Below, piece by piece: positions 1-8,849 of a stretch of DNA of 64,000 nt. A program made the position numbers and the translations under genes. Positions within the stretch are counted from its first letter, which is position 1. Each line of letters opens with the position of its first letter. Below the pieces are notes generated by a model that was given only the letters and a program-made list of their open reading frames with translations, did no database searches and was not told the DNA's origin. The stretch comes from an uncultured Rhodospirillaceae bacterium. Lineage in GTDB: Bacteria; Pseudomonadota; Alphaproteobacteria; Reyranellales; Reyranellaceae. The stretch is from positions 186,001-250,000 of the forward strand of contig CAMFGZ010000004.1 of NCBI GenBank assembly GCA_945952105.1. Reading direction: 5' to 3'.

Positions 1-747
1 GAAGTGGCGCCGACCATGGCGCTGGCGAGCGGCTTCCAGCGCCTGTCCGCCGGCACGTCGCTGGTGATCGCCGATGCCGGCAGTCCGCCGGGCCGCGGCA
101 TGGACGGCATCGCGCACGCGGGCACGCTGAGCTTCGAGATGAGTGCTGCGCACGAGCGGCTGATCGTGAACTGCGGCACCTATCCGGGCGCGCCGCGCGA
201 CTGGCAGCATTTCATGCGCTACACGGCTGCCCATTCGACGGCGGTGGTCGATGACGTGAATTCGACCGAGATCACCAACCACGGCGCGCTCGAGTATCGC
301 GCAGGCAACGTGCTGATCGACCGCGCCGACGATGGCGGGGCGCAGTGGCTCGACATGTGCCACGACGGCTATCGCTCGCTCTACGGCATCATCCATCGTC
401 GCCGCCTGTGGCTGTCACCCGACGGCGGCGACCTGCGCGGCGAGGATTCGTTCCTGGGCTACGAGGGACGCCCCGTGACCGTGCCGGACCAGCGCTACAT
501 CGTGCGCTTCCACTTGCACCCGACGGTCAAGGCGACGCTGGCGCAGAGCGGTCAGGCGGTGCTGATGCGGCTGCCGAGCGGACGCGGCTGGCGCCTGCGC
601 GCGACCGGCGCCGGCATCGGCCTCGCCGAGAGCATCTATCTCGGCGAGGAAGGCCGCGTGCGCCGCACGGAGCAGATCGTCTTGGTGGGCCAGGTTCCGG
701 CTGAGGGCACCACAGTGAAGTGGGCCCTCACGCGCATGGAGGGGTAG
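1..747 (+). CDS. Heparinase II/III family protein, C-terminal part
   Basis: The reading frame is open from the first base, so the N-terminus lies outside the window; about 248 residues remain. The segment resembles the C-terminal beta-sandwich of heparinase II/III-type polysaccharide lyases: a stretch of small and aromatic residues around GTLSFEM, then NCGTYPG and a conserved HST within the sequence TAAHSTAVVDD, a pattern typical of this fold. In alphaproteobacteria such proteins often act on an exported uronic-acid polymer. The catalytic alpha/alpha-barrel is not visible, so substrate and activity cannot be judged. It converges on trpS, with an inverted repeat in the gap. Confidence 0.75.
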   Translation, partial: EVAPTMALASGFQRLSAGTSLVIADAGSPPGRGMDGIAHAGTLSFEMSAAHERLIVNCGTYPGAPRDWQHFMRYTAAHSTAVVDDVNSTEITNHGALEYRAGNVLIDRADDGGAQWLDMCHDGYRSLYGIIHRRRLWLSPDGGDLRGEDSFLGYEGRPVTVPDQRYIVRFHLHPTVKATLAQSGQAVLMRLPSGRGWRLRATGAGIGLAESIYLGEEGRVRRTEQIVLVGQVPAEGTTVKWALTRMEG

Positions 748-751
748 TTCT

Positions 752-824
752 GGGGCGCGCGACTCCAGTCGCGCGATCTTCGTCGGCATAAACAGAAGAC
801 GCCCCACTGGAGTGGCGCGCCCCC
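752..824. repeat. Intergenic inverted repeat (about 29-bp arms)
   Basis: Arms at about 752-781 and 795-824 are imperfect reverse complements: the left arm starts GGGGCGCGCGACTCCAGTCG and the right arm, read on the other strand, starts GGGGCGCGCCACTCCAGTGG. Both end in GTCTTC or ATCTTC at the loop. It lies between the convergent heparinase-type gene and trpS and could form a long hairpin in either transcript. It looks like a REP/BIME-type extragenic element rather than a classical terminator because no T-run follows. Confidence 0.6.
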
Positions 825-829
825 AAGCT

Positions 830-1903
830 TTAAGGCTTCAGGAAGCCCACAGTCCTGTAAACCTCGTCGAGGATCGGCGCGGCGATGGCGCGGGCGCGCT
901 GGGCGCCGTTGCGCAGCACGCCGTCGACATGGCCGGGGTCCTTCATCAGCCGCTGCATCTCCGCACCGATCGGCCCGAGCTTTGCGACCGCCAGTTCGGT
1001 GAGCGCCGTCTTGAACTCGGAGAACTGCTTGCCGGCGAACTGCGCGACGACGGCGTCCTTCTCCTGGTCGGCGAGGGCGGCGTAGATGCCCAGCAGGTTG
1101 TCGGCGTCGGGGCGCTTCTCGGCATCCTCCAGCGTGTCGGGCATCGGCAGTGGATCGGTCTTGGCGCGGCGGATCTTCTGGGCGATCGCGTCGGCATCGT
1201 CGGTAAGGTTGATGCGCGAGTAGTCCGACGGATCGGACTTGCTCATCTTCTTGGTGCCGTCGCGCAGGCTCATGACGCGCGTCGCCGCGCCGAAGATCAG
1301 CGGCTCGGTGATCGGGAAGAAATCCGGCTGGCTGAAATCGTTGTTGAACTTGATGGCGATGTCGCGCGTCAGCTCGAGATGCTGTTTCTGGTCCTCGCCG
1401 ACCGGCACGTGCGTTGCCTTGTAGATCAGGATGTCGGCGGCCATCAGCGCGGGATAGGCGAACAGTCCGAGCGAGACATTCTCGCGGTCCTTGCCGGCCT
1501 TCTCCTTGAACTGCGTCATGCGGCTCATCCAGCCCATGCGGGCCACGCAATTGAAGATCCAGGCGAGCTGCGCGTGTTCGGGCACCATCGACTGGTTGAA
1601 GATGGTCTGCTTGTTGCCGTCCACGCCGGCCGCGAGGAAAGCCGAGGCGATCTCGCGCGTCTGCGCGGCGAGCTGCGCGGGCTCCTGCCACACGGTGATC
1701 GCGTGCTGGTCGACCACGCAGTAGAGGCACTCGTAATCGTTCTGCAGGCGCGCGAAGTTGCGGATCGCGCCGAGATAGTTGCCGAGATGGAGATTGCCGG
1801 TCGGCTGCACGCCGGAAAGGATGCGGCCCTTGAGACCGCGCGCTTCGTACGCGGCGAGGTGCGGGTTGGTCGCCGGTGAGGTGGCGGTCGTCGTGTCGGT
1901 CAT
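830..1903 (-). CDS. trpS: Tryptophanyl-tRNA synthetase
   Basis: Class I aminoacyl-tRNA synthetase that charges tRNA-Trp, 357 residues, a usual length for bacterial TrpRS. The HIGH-type signature is present as GNLHLGN near residue 39 in the context [13 protein letters not shown], and the KMSKS loop as KKMSKSD in the second half. The family segment [20 protein letters not shown], which surrounds the tryptophan pocket, is also intact. The N-terminal extension of about 25 residues before GRILSG is common in alphaproteobacteria. In many alphaproteobacteria trpS follows murJ directly; here murJ is on the same strand but about 5 kb upstream, with other genes between. Confidence 0.97.
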   Translation of the reverse strand: MTDTTTATSPATNPHLAAYEARGLKGRILSGVQPTGNLHLGNYLGAIRNFARLQNDYECLYCVVDQHAITVWQEPAQLAAQTREIASAFLAAGVDGNKQTIFNQSMVPEHAQLAWIFNCVARMGWMSRMTQFKEKAGKDRENVSLGLFAYPALMAADILIYKATHVPVGEDQKQHLELTRDIAIKFNNDFSQPDFFPITEPLIFGAATRVMSLRDGTKKMSKSDPSDYSRINLTDDADAIAQKIRRAKTDPLPMPDTLEDAEKRPDADNLLGIYAALADQEKDAVVAQFAGKQFSEFKTALTELAVAKLGPIGAEMQRLMKDPGHVDGVLRNGAQRARAIAAPILDEVYRTVGFLKP

Positions 1904-2124
1904 GGATGTGGACTCCGGGTCAGGTCGATGGCGCGGGGTTTGGACCTCCGCGCACCCCGCCGGTGGAAGGTCAGGGGCGCGCGGGTATCGCGCAGGTCGC
2001 CTCGTTAATCAAGGCAGGGCGGTTGACGCCGTCCATCGCGGCTGTTCCCATCGGATTGCACGCATCTTGCAGCATAGCGGGAGCGTCAGGGGACCGGCTT
2101 CGACACTCTGGATGGGGGCATTCG

Positions 2125-3915
2125 ATGGACGAGCGGGAGTTGCGAGGGTTGATCGGCCGGGTGAAGGCGGGCGGCTTGTCGCGTCGCGGCTTCGTGCAAC
2201 GGCTGGCGGCGGTGGGTCTCACCGCACCGATGGCGGCCCAGCTCCTCGCCTTCTCCGGCGTCGCGATGGCGCAGTCGGCACCGGTCTACAAGCCGACCCG
2301 GCGCGGCGGCGGCGGCCTGCTGAAGGTGCTGTGGTGGCAGGGGCCGACCCTGCTCAATCCGCACTTTGCCGTCGGCACCAAGGATCGGGACGGCAGCCGT
2401 CTCTTCTATGAGCCGCTGGCGGCGTGGGATCGCGACGGCAACCTGCGGCCCAAGCTCGCGGCGTCCATCCCCAGCCGCGAGGACGGCACGCTTGCCGCCG
2501 ACGGCAGGTCGGTGATCTGGAAGATGAAGCAGGGCGTGAGGTGGCATGACGGGAAGCCCTTCACTGCCGACGATGTCGTCTTCACCTGGGCCTATGCCAG
2601 CGATCCCGCGACGGCGACGGTGACCAGCGGCTCTTACAAGGACGTCGTGGTCGAGAAGATCGACGACTTCACCGTGGTCGTGAAATTCAAGCAGCCCACG
2701 CCTTTCTGGGCGGACACCTTCGTCGGCTGGATGGGCTGCATCATCCCCAAGCATCTGTTCGGTGACTACGTGGGCGCCAAGTCGCGCGAGGCGCCGACCA
2801 ACCTGAAACCGGTGGGTACCGGCCCCTACAAGTTCAAGGACTTCAAGCCGGGGGACCTCGTCACCGGCGAGATCAATCTCGACTATCACGTGCCCAACCG
2901 GCCGCATTTCGACGCGATCGAGATGAAGGGCGGCGGCGATGCCGTGTCGGCGGCGCGCGCGGTCCTGCAGACCGGCGAGTTCCACTTCGCCTGGAACGTT
3001 CAGGTCGAGGACGAGATTCTTGTGCGCATGGAGAAGGGCGGCAAGGGAAGGGTCGCCATCACGCCGGGCGGCGGCATCGAACACCTGCAGCTCAACAACA
3101 CCGACCCGTGGACGGAGGTCGACGGCGAGCGCTCCAGCCTGAAGACGAAGCACCCCATCCTGTCGGATCCCGCCGTGCGCCAGGCGGTCGCGCTGCTGGT
3201 CGACAAGAAGTCGATCCAGGATCATATCTACGGCCGCATCGGCATCGCCACGGCCAACTACATCAACAATCCCGAGCGTTTCCGCTCGAAGACCACGACG
3301 TTCGAGTTCAACGTCGACAAGGCCAACGCGCTTCTCGACAAGGCGGGATGGGTGCGCGGAGCGGATGGCATTCGCGCCAAGGACGGGAAGAGGCTGAAGT
3401 TCGTCTACCAGACCTCGATCAACCAGCCGCGGCAGAAGACGCAGCAGATCATCAAGCAGGCCGCGCAGAAGGCGGGCATCGAGATGGACCTGAAGTCGGT
3501 GACGGCGTCGGTGTTCTTTTCGTCGGATGTCGCCAACCCCGACACCTACACCAAGTTCTATGCCGACCTGCAGGAGTACAGCAACGGCATGGAAGCGCCT
3601 GATCCCGAGACTTTCCTGCGCCAGTTCTGCTCGTGGGAAGTGGCGACCAAGGAGAACAAGTGGCAGGGCCGCAACGTCACGCGCTGGCAGAACCAGGAAT
3701 ACGACGACGCGCACAAGGCGGCGCAGGTCGAACTCGATCCCGTGAAACGCGCGGCCCTGCTGATCAAATGCAACGAGCTGGTTGTCAACAACCAGGTCAC
3801 CATTCCGCTGGTGATGCGGCCCAGCGCCGTCGCCATGAACAACAGGCTGGTCGCCGAAATCAGCGGCTGGGACAACAACACCTCGGATCTCGCGAACTGG
3901 TATCTCGACGGTTAG
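2125..3915 (+). CDS. ABC transporter substrate-binding protein, peptide/nickel (family 5) type, Tat-exported
   Basis: A 596-residue solute-binding protein of the SBP_bac_5 family, which presents peptides, opines or similar ligands to an ABC permease in the periplasm. The leader at residues 1-50 carries SRRGFVQ followed by a hydrophobic stretch ending in AMAQS, a twin-arginine signal, so the protein is probably exported folded. Family motifs include the lobe I segment WKMKQGVRWHDGKPFTADDV and VGTGPYKFKDF in the middle. The ATG at 2125 is chosen because it directly precedes the Tat leader; the frame is open to 1876 but upstream residues look non-coding. No permease or ATPase gene is adjacent, so it is an orphan, and its ligand is unknown. 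Confidence 0.9.
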   Translation: MDERELRGLIGRVKAGGLSRRGFVQRLAAVGLTAPMAAQLLAFSGVAMAQSAPVYKPTRRGGGGLLKVLWWQGPTLLNPHFAVGTKDRDGSRLFYEPLAAWDRDGNLRPKLAASIPSREDGTLAADGRSVIWKMKQGVRWHDGKPFTADDVVFTWAYASDPATATVTSGSYKDVVVEKIDDFTVVVKFKQPTPFWADTFVGWMGCIIPKHLFGDYVGAKSREAPTNLKPVGTGPYKFKDFKPGDLVTGEINLDYHVPNRPHFDAIEMKGGGDAVSAARAVLQTGEFHFAWNVQVEDEILVRMEKGGKGRVAITPGGGIEHLQLNNTDPWTEVDGERSSLKTKHPILSDPAVRQAVALLVDKKSIQDHIYGRIGIATANYINNPERFRSKTTTFEFNVDKANALLDKAGWVRGADGIRAKDGKRLKFVYQTSINQPRQKTQQIIKQAAQKAGIEMDLKSVTASVFFSSDVANPDTYTKFYADLQEYSNGMEAPDPETFLRQFCSWEVATKENKWQGRNVTRWQNQEYDDAHKAAQVELDPVKRAALLIKCNELVVNNQVTIPLVMRPSAVAMNNRLVAEISGWDNNTSDLANWYLDG

Positions 3916-3918
3916 AGA

Positions 3919-3990
3919 CCATTCAAATGGGGAGTTGCCGGGGTCTCGCGGCTTGTAACCAAGCCGCTTGGCCGGCGAAGGGGTGATGAC
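3919..3990. repeat. Intergenic repeat, copy 1 of the CCATTCAAATGGGGAG element
   Basis: The 16-bp sequence CCATTCAAATGGGGAG at 3919-3934 is identical to 35216-35231. Both copies continue, after a variable hairpin part, into GGGGTGATGAC or GGGGTCATGAC. The copy lies just after the stop of the substrate-binding protein gene. It matches the style of short palindromic elements scattered between genes in alphaproteobacteria. Confidence 0.6.
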
Positions 3991-4016
3991 GGAGCCGCTC
4001 TTTCTTCGGCGCTCCC

Positions 4017-4067
4017 AGACATCGCTTCGCGATGTCTCGCCGCTCAGCAGCCGAGCTTCGCTCGGCT
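4017..4067. repeat. Two adjacent perfect hairpins, the second overlapping the MFS gene end
   Basis: AGACATCG-CTTCG-CGATGTCT (4017-4037) and AGCCGAG-CTTCG-CTCGGCT (4049-4067) are perfect stems with the same CTTCG loop. The second lies inside the last codons of the minus-strand transporter gene, whose stop is at 4044-4046. They may act as a transcription-end or RNA-stability structure in both directions, since the flanking genes converge; no T-run is present. Confidence 0.6.
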
Positions 4068-5342
4068 TTCGCGATCCCTGTCGGGATGGTGGAACAGTAG
4101 GACCACCAGCACCGAGGAGAGGGCGAGTACGGTCATCAGCAGGAAGCCGTCGGCGAAGGAGCCGCGCAGGTTGAGCACCCAGCCGGTGATGGCCGGCGCC
4201 AGGAAGCCGGCGATGGCGAAGGCGAAGTCCATGATGCCGAGCGCCGTTGCGGCGCGCTCGGGGACGATGTCGACGTTCACCGCATAGTAGGCGGCGTTGG
4301 AACCCATCGAGGCCGCCACCGCGACGGTGATGCCGGCGATCGCCACGGTGAGATTATCGGTGAGCGCCACCGGGATGACGGCGAGGGCGGCCACGAACTG
4401 GCTGCCGGCGATCAGCCAGGAGCGCGAGATGCGCATGCTGCCGGTGGTCTTCAGGAGATGGTCGGACCAGCGGCCCATCGCCCACAGCAGGACGGCGGCG
4501 GACAGCCAGGGCAGCACCGAGAACAGGCCGATGGCGCCGAGGTTCAGCCCGTACTTGCGCTCCAGGTAGCTCGGTAGCCAGGTCATGAAGAAGAACAGGA
4601 AGTAGCCGAAGACGAAGAACGCCCAGGTGTTGGCGAGCAGCGTCCGGTTGGTCAGCAGCGCCTTCAGTGTGGCGGGTTCCGGCCAGGATTTCAGCACCGC
4701 ATGCGGCGCGGCGGTGACGCCGGGATCGACCTTGCGGATGTGGGCGAGCTCGGCCGCGTTAACGTGGCGCGATTGCGACGGATCGTCCCGGAAGCAGAGG
4801 TACCAGAGCGGGATCCAGGCGGCCGACAGCACGAACAGCGCCGCGAAGGTCAGTCGCCAGTCGAGCCAGCCGAGAAGCTGCGTCACCAGGGGCCCGCCGA
4901 TGGCCAGCGCCAGCGGCACCGCCAACAGGGCGTTGGCCAGCGCCGTCGCCCGCTCGTGCGGCGACAGCCAGTGGCTGACCGCGCCGGTGAGAGCGGGGAA
5001 GTTGGGGCCTTCCGAAACGCCCAACAGCACACGGGCTGCATAGAGGATGGCAACGCTGGTCGCGAGCGCGGTGGCCCCGATCGAAAGGCTCCACAATACC
5101 GCTGCAATGGTGAGGATCAGCCGGGCGCCGTAGCGGTCGACGGCGAAGCCACCAATCAGGGTGGTGATGGCGTAGCCCAGGCCAAAGGCGCCCAGGATGC
5201 CGCCGGTCTCGGCCGGCGACAGGCCGAGGTCCCGCTGGATCAGGGGAATGGCGTAGGAGAGGGCCGCCCGGTCGATGTAGTTCACGACCGTGATCGCGAA
5301 CAGCAGGAAGACGATGAACCACCTGTAGCGCGTGCGTGTCAT
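4044..5342 (-). CDS. MFS transporter, anion:cation symporter (ACS) type
   Basis: A 432-residue inner-membrane transporter with about 12 hydrophobic segments. The N-terminal signature VVNYIDRAALSYAIPLIQRD and the following GAFGLGYAITTLIGGFAVDRYG are typical of the ACS branch of the major facilitator superfamily, which takes up organic anions such as hexuronates, glucarate, phthalate or tartrate by proton symport. The central cytoplasmic loop and the second half with FFMTWLPSYLERKYG also fit. The start at 5342 has a GGGGAG ribosome-binding site. It lies 11 bp downstream of the unrecognised gene at 5354-6253 and probably shares its transcript. Its last residues are encoded by a perfect hairpin repeat. 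The substrate cannot be told from sequence. Confidence 0.9.
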   Translation of the reverse strand: MTRTRYRWFIVFLLFAITVVNYIDRAALSYAIPLIQRDLGLSPAETGGILGAFGLGYAITTLIGGFAVDRYGARLILTIAAVLWSLSIGATALATSVAILYAARVLLGVSEGPNFPALTGAVSHWLSPHERATALANALLAVPLALAIGGPLVTQLLGWLDWRLTFAALFVLSAAWIPLWYLCFRDDPSQSRHVNAAELAHIRKVDPGVTAAPHAVLKSWPEPATLKALLTNRTLLANTWAFFVFGYFLFFFMTWLPSYLERKYGLNLGAIGLFSVLPWLSAAVLLWAMGRWSDHLLKTTGSMRISRSWLIAGSQFVAALAVIPVALTDNLTVAIAGITVAVAASMGSNAAYYAVNVDIVPERAATALGIMDFAFAIAGFLAPAITGWVLNLRGSFADGFLLMTVLALSSVLVVLLFHHPDRDRESRAKLGC

Positions 5343-5353
5343 CGGCTCCCCGC

Positions 5354-6253
5354 TTATTTGGGCTCGGCGAGGTATTCCTCGGCGGCGGACACAACGGCGT
5401 CGACGAACGCCCTACCGGCAGGATCCTTGCTCGCGAACTGGGTACGCACCGATCCCCACAAAGGCCAACGGCCGTTTTCGTCGCAGCCGGCCTGCTCCCA
5501 GGAGAACTGGGCGCTCTTCATCACGGGATTCCAAGGACGATATGCGAAATAAACCGAATGCCCAAATGCGGCCGCCAAGGCGCTCAGCTTGACGTCGCTG
5601 CTCTCGACTAAGGTGAAGATTTTCTCATCGTCCGCGTCGGCACCGAAGATAACCATGCCTTCGTTTGGACATTCCGCCAACCGCTTGTGCGTACTGCAAG
5701 CGCGGGAAAGACGATGGGGTTTTGTGCCCTTCAAGGGCAGACTTTTGATGTGTGTCTCCAGCAGAACACCGTGAGGATAGTGAAGCTGGAGTCTATCGAC
5801 GAAGTGCAACGCATGCGCTGGCGCGAAGTAAAAATTTCTCTCCCAGTAGGTCGTTCTGCCGGACCAGTCGAGAATAAGTGCATCTTCTGCTGCTTCGAGG
5901 CGCGCTTCTTCCGATAGGGCCGGACGTTTCCCACGAACGGTGAGGCCAGCCAAATCGCACGCCTGCTCCATCAACAGGTCGCCGTGAAATCCTGGGCCGA
6001 TGGAAGCGTCGATCAGCTCGACGCCCCCACACTCCACGCTGAAATGTCCACCTCTGTATCGAATGTAGATGGACCGTCCATCGGCTGTCTGTCCCCAGAA
6101 TTGAGAAGGGCAACTGCCACCACCCTTGATTGAAATGAGGTCGATGTTGAGAGGCTTTAGATCGGGCCGGCTGAAGAACATCGAACTTTCAACGGTTTGG
6201 TGGGTTTTGACCTTGGACAAGTTGAGCTTACTCTTCAGTATCCCCTTGAGCAT
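5354..6253 (-). CDS. Protein of unknown function, AT-richer than its surroundings
   Basis: I do not recognise this 299-residue protein. An alternative start at 6181 (beginning MFFSRPD) would give 275 residues. The N-terminal half has a beta-rich look with WGQTADGRSIYIRYRGGHFS and VECGGVELIDASIGPG; the middle is rich in aromatic and histidine residues (YWERNFYFAPAHALHF), and the C-terminus has an AYRPWNPVMKSAQFSWEQAG segment. There is no signal peptide or membrane segment. Counted 60-base lines give 43-53% G+C within the gene (for example 26/60 at 6181-6240), clearly below neighbouring genes. Codon use also departs from the neighbours, which suggests recent acquisition. It is divergent from the aspartoacylase-like gene and co-oriented with the MFS gene. 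Confidence 0.6.
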   Translation of the reverse strand: MLKGILKSKLNLSKVKTHQTVESSMFFSRPDLKPLNIDLISIKGGGSCPSQFWGQTADGRSIYIRYRGGHFSVECGGVELIDASIGPGFHGDLLMEQACDLAGLTVRGKRPALSEEARLEAAEDALILDWSGRTTYWERNFYFAPAHALHFVDRLQLHYPHGVLLETHIKSLPLKGTKPHRLSRACSTHKRLAECPNEGMVIFGADADDEKIFTLVESSDVKLSALAAAFGHSVYFAYRPWNPVMKSAQFSWEQAGCDENGRWPLWGSVRTQFASKDPAGRAFVDAVVSAAEEYLAEPK

Positions 6254-6271
6254 TACAACGGTCCCAAATTC

Positions 6272-7213
6272 ATGTCCGATAATCCGCCGATCGAGTTCGC
6301 CTTCCCCGACCTGCGCAAGTGGGAGAAGGGGGCCGCGCCCTACATCCATGTCCTGGAGAGCGGCAAGCCGGGGCCGACGGTGATGGTGGCCTCGCTGACC
6401 CACGGCAACGAAGTGTCCGGCGCCATCGTGGTCGACGCGCTGCTGACGGCCGGGGTGAAGCCGCGCCAGGGCACGCTGATCCTGTCCTTCAACAACATCG
6501 AGGCCTATCACTCGTTCGACCGCCGGACGCCCTTCAAGTCGCGCCTGGTCGACGAGGACTTCAATCGCGTCTGGGGCCGCATCGACGAGCCGGCCACCAC
6601 CGTCGAAACCAGGCGGGCGCAGGTGCTGAAGCCGTTCGTCGAGCGCGCCGACATGCTGCTCGACCTCCATTCCATGCACGACGATTGCGTGCCGCTGATG
6701 CTGTCGGGCCCGCTCGACAAGGGTGTCGAATTCGCGAAGAAGATCGGCACGCCGGTCGACATCGTGCGCGACGCAGGCCACGCCGCCGGCATGCGCATGC
6801 GCGACTACGGTGGGTTCGGCGATCCCAAGAGCCCGAAGAACGCGCTGCTGATCGAGACCGGCCAGCACTGGCGCGCCTCCTCGGTCGTGGTCGCCAAGGA
6901 CGTGACGGCGCGCTTCCTGGTCGAGACCGGTGTCCTCGAAGAGAGCGACCTGCCGGCCGGCTGGCGTCAGCCGACGCCCGCGAAGCAGCGTGTCGTCGAG
7001 GTGACGCATGCCGTAGCTACCAAGCGCGGCAACTTCACGCCGGCGCAGCGCTTCGAGGGCCAGGACGTGATCGCCAAGGCGGGCACCGTGCTGGGTCACG
7101 ACGACGACGAGCCGGTGACGACGCCCTACGACGATTGCGTGCTGGTCATGCCCTCGTCGAGCCGGCCGCTGCGGCCCGGGGTCACGGTTGTTCGCCTGGG
7201 TCGGCTGACCTGA
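6272..7213 (+). CDS. Succinylglutamate desuccinylase/aspartoacylase family hydrolase
   Basis: A 313-residue M14-type zinc hydrolase that removes an acyl group from an N-acyl amino acid or related amide. The zinc ligands are visible as THGNE (His and Glu) near residue 44 and LDLHSMHDD near residue 130, and the C-terminal RF.GQDVI.KAGTVLG segment matches the family. The true substrate is not evident; family members include AstE, ASPA, ectoine and N-alpha-acetyl-diaminobutyrate deacetylases. The ATG at 6272 is used because homology begins with IEFAFPDLRKW; the frame stays open to 6197 but that part is AT-rich and overlaps the divergent gene. The 3' end overlaps murJ by 32 bases, tail to tail. 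Confidence 0.85.
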   Translation: MSDNPPIEFAFPDLRKWEKGAAPYIHVLESGKPGPTVMVASLTHGNEVSGAIVVDALLTAGVKPRQGTLILSFNNIEAYHSFDRRTPFKSRLVDEDFNRVWGRIDEPATTVETRRAQVLKPFVERADMLLDLHSMHDDCVPLMLSGPLDKGVEFAKKIGTPVDIVRDAGHAAGMRMRDYGGFGDPKSPKNALLIETGQHWRASSVVVAKDVTARFLVETGVLEESDLPAGWRQPTPAKQRVVEVTHAVATKRGNFTPAQRFEGQDVIAKAGTVLGHDDDEPVTTPYDDCVLVMPSSSRPLRPGVTVVRLGRLT

Positions 7214-8768
7214 CGCCCGGCTGGCGCCGCATCACGTAGCGCAGCTCCGAGACCCTCACCACGCCGAGCGCGGCGCCGAGCGCGGCATATGCGATCGCCC
7301 CGATCGCGCAGATGCCGGCGAGGGCGATGCCGCCCTCGATGTCCGGGCGCGACAGCGGCCGGGCCAGCCAGACGAGGCCGAGCCACAGGACCACGCCCAT
7401 GCCGGCCGTCGCGCCGGCGACGCGGATCGCGCGCGAGATCAGGCGCCGGTCCGGAAGCAGATGGTTGCGGCGCCAGAGAACGGCCGCCAGCAGGCCCGCG
7501 TTCAGCCAGCCCGACAGCGAGGAGGCGAGCGCGATGCCGACCTGGGCGAGCGTGGTGGCGAACAGGAAATAGACGTTGAACAGGATGTTGGCGGTGATCG
7601 CCGCCAGCGCGATGTAGAGCGGCGTGCGCGTGTCCTCGCGGGCGAAGAAGCCCGGCGCCAGCGCCTTCACCAGCACGAAGGCCGGCAGGCCGACGGCGAA
7701 GGCCGCCAGCGCACCGGCCGTGCGCCAAGTGTCCTCGGAGGTGAAGCGGCCGCGCTCGAACAGCACGCGGATGATCGGATCGGCCAGGAACCACAGGGCC
7801 ACCGCGGCCGGCAGGCTGAACAGCAGGCCGAACTCGATGGCGCGGTTCTGGTTGGTCATGGCCGACTGCGTGTTGCCCGCACGCAGCTCGCGGGCCAGCA
7901 ACGGCAGCAGCGCCGTGCCGATGGCGATGCCGACCACGCCGAGCGGCAACTGCGCAATGCGGTCGGCGTAGTACAGCGCCGAGATCGTACCGACGGGGAG
8001 CAGCGACGCCCAGACGACGTCGAGCACGACGCTGATCTGCTGCACGCCGCCGCCGATCGCCACCGGCGTCGCGAGCTTCACCAGCCGCGCCACGCGCGGC
8101 GTCCAGCGCGGCCGCGTCAGCGCCATGCCGACCTCGTCGCGCGCGCAGGCGATCAGCAGCCAGACCCATTGCAGGACACCGGCGATGGCCACGCCGATCG
8201 AGGCCGCGTAGCCCGAGTTGGGCAGCAGGGGCGTCAGCCCCAGCACGGCGGCGATCAGCGCGAGGTTCAGCAGCACCGGCGTTGCCGCGACATGGGCGAA
8301 GCGGTCGATGCCGTTCAGCACGCCGCCATAGAGCGAGGCGAGCGAGATGAACAGGAGATAGGGGAAGGCGATGCGGCCGAAGTCGACGGCCATGGCGAAG
8401 GTCGGAAGGTCGTCGACCATGCCCGGCGCGAGCACCGCCATCACCAGCGGCATCGCGAACATCAGGATCACGGTGAAGGGGATCAGTACCAGCAGCAGCG
8501 CCGCCTGCGCCTGCCGAGCGAAGGCCATCGCCTCGGCCCGGCCACTGCCCGTCAATTCGCGCGCGAACAGCGGCACGAAGGCGGCGGAGAAGGCACCTTC
8601 GGCGAACAGGCGGCGGAAGAAGTTCGGCAGCTTGAAGGCGACGAAGAAAGCGTCCGCGACCGCACCGGAACCGAGGACCGCCGACAACACGATGTCGCGC
8701 ACGAAGCCGACGACACGGCTCAGCAGCGTGAAGCCGCCGACGGTGGCGATGGAACGCGCGAGACTCAC
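7182..8768 (-). CDS. murJ: Lipid II flippase MurJ
   Basis: A 528-residue polytopic membrane protein of the MOP superfamily that moves lipid II across the inner membrane for peptidoglycan synthesis. The N-terminus SIATVGGFTLLSRVVGFVRD is the standard MurJ opening, followed by the conserved AFKLPNFFRRLFAEGAFSAA segment with its essential arginines. About 14 membrane segments can be counted. The start is a GTG at 8768, chosen because homology begins at the next residue. It converges with the aspartoacylase-like gene at its 3' end. trpS, its common partner downstream, has been displaced by about 5 kb. Confidence 0.96.
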   Translation of the reverse strand: MSLARSIATVGGFTLLSRVVGFVRDIVLSAVLGSGAVADAFFVAFKLPNFFRRLFAEGAFSAAFVPLFARELTGSGRAEAMAFARQAQAALLLVLIPFTVILMFAMPLVMAVLAPGMVDDLPTFAMAVDFGRIAFPYLLFISLASLYGGVLNGIDRFAHVAATPVLLNLALIAAVLGLTPLLPNSGYAASIGVAIAGVLQWVWLLIACARDEVGMALTRPRWTPRVARLVKLATPVAIGGGVQQISVVLDVVWASLLPVGTISALYYADRIAQLPLGVVGIAIGTALLPLLARELRAGNTQSAMTNQNRAIEFGLLFSLPAAVALWFLADPIIRVLFERGRFTSEDTWRTAGALAAFAVGLPAFVLVKALAPGFFAREDTRTPLYIALAAITANILFNVYFLFATTLAQVGIALASSLSGWLNAGLLAAVLWRRNHLLPDRRLISRAIRVAGATAGMGVVLWLGLVWLARPLSRPDIEGGIALAGICAIGAIAYAALGAALGVVRVSELRYVMRRQPGVRSADPGEQP

Positions 8769-8849
8769 GCGCGCGGCCCCTGCCGAAAGAGCGAAATACC
8801 CTGTTTCACAGCCATAATTCTGTCATCGCCCTCAGGCATATTCTTCCTC

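Noticed and set aside
1876..2124. N-terminal extension of the Tat-exported binding protein
   Set aside because: The ATG at 2125 directly precedes a complete twin-arginine leader, which must be N-terminal; the upstream part lies in the trpS divergent region.
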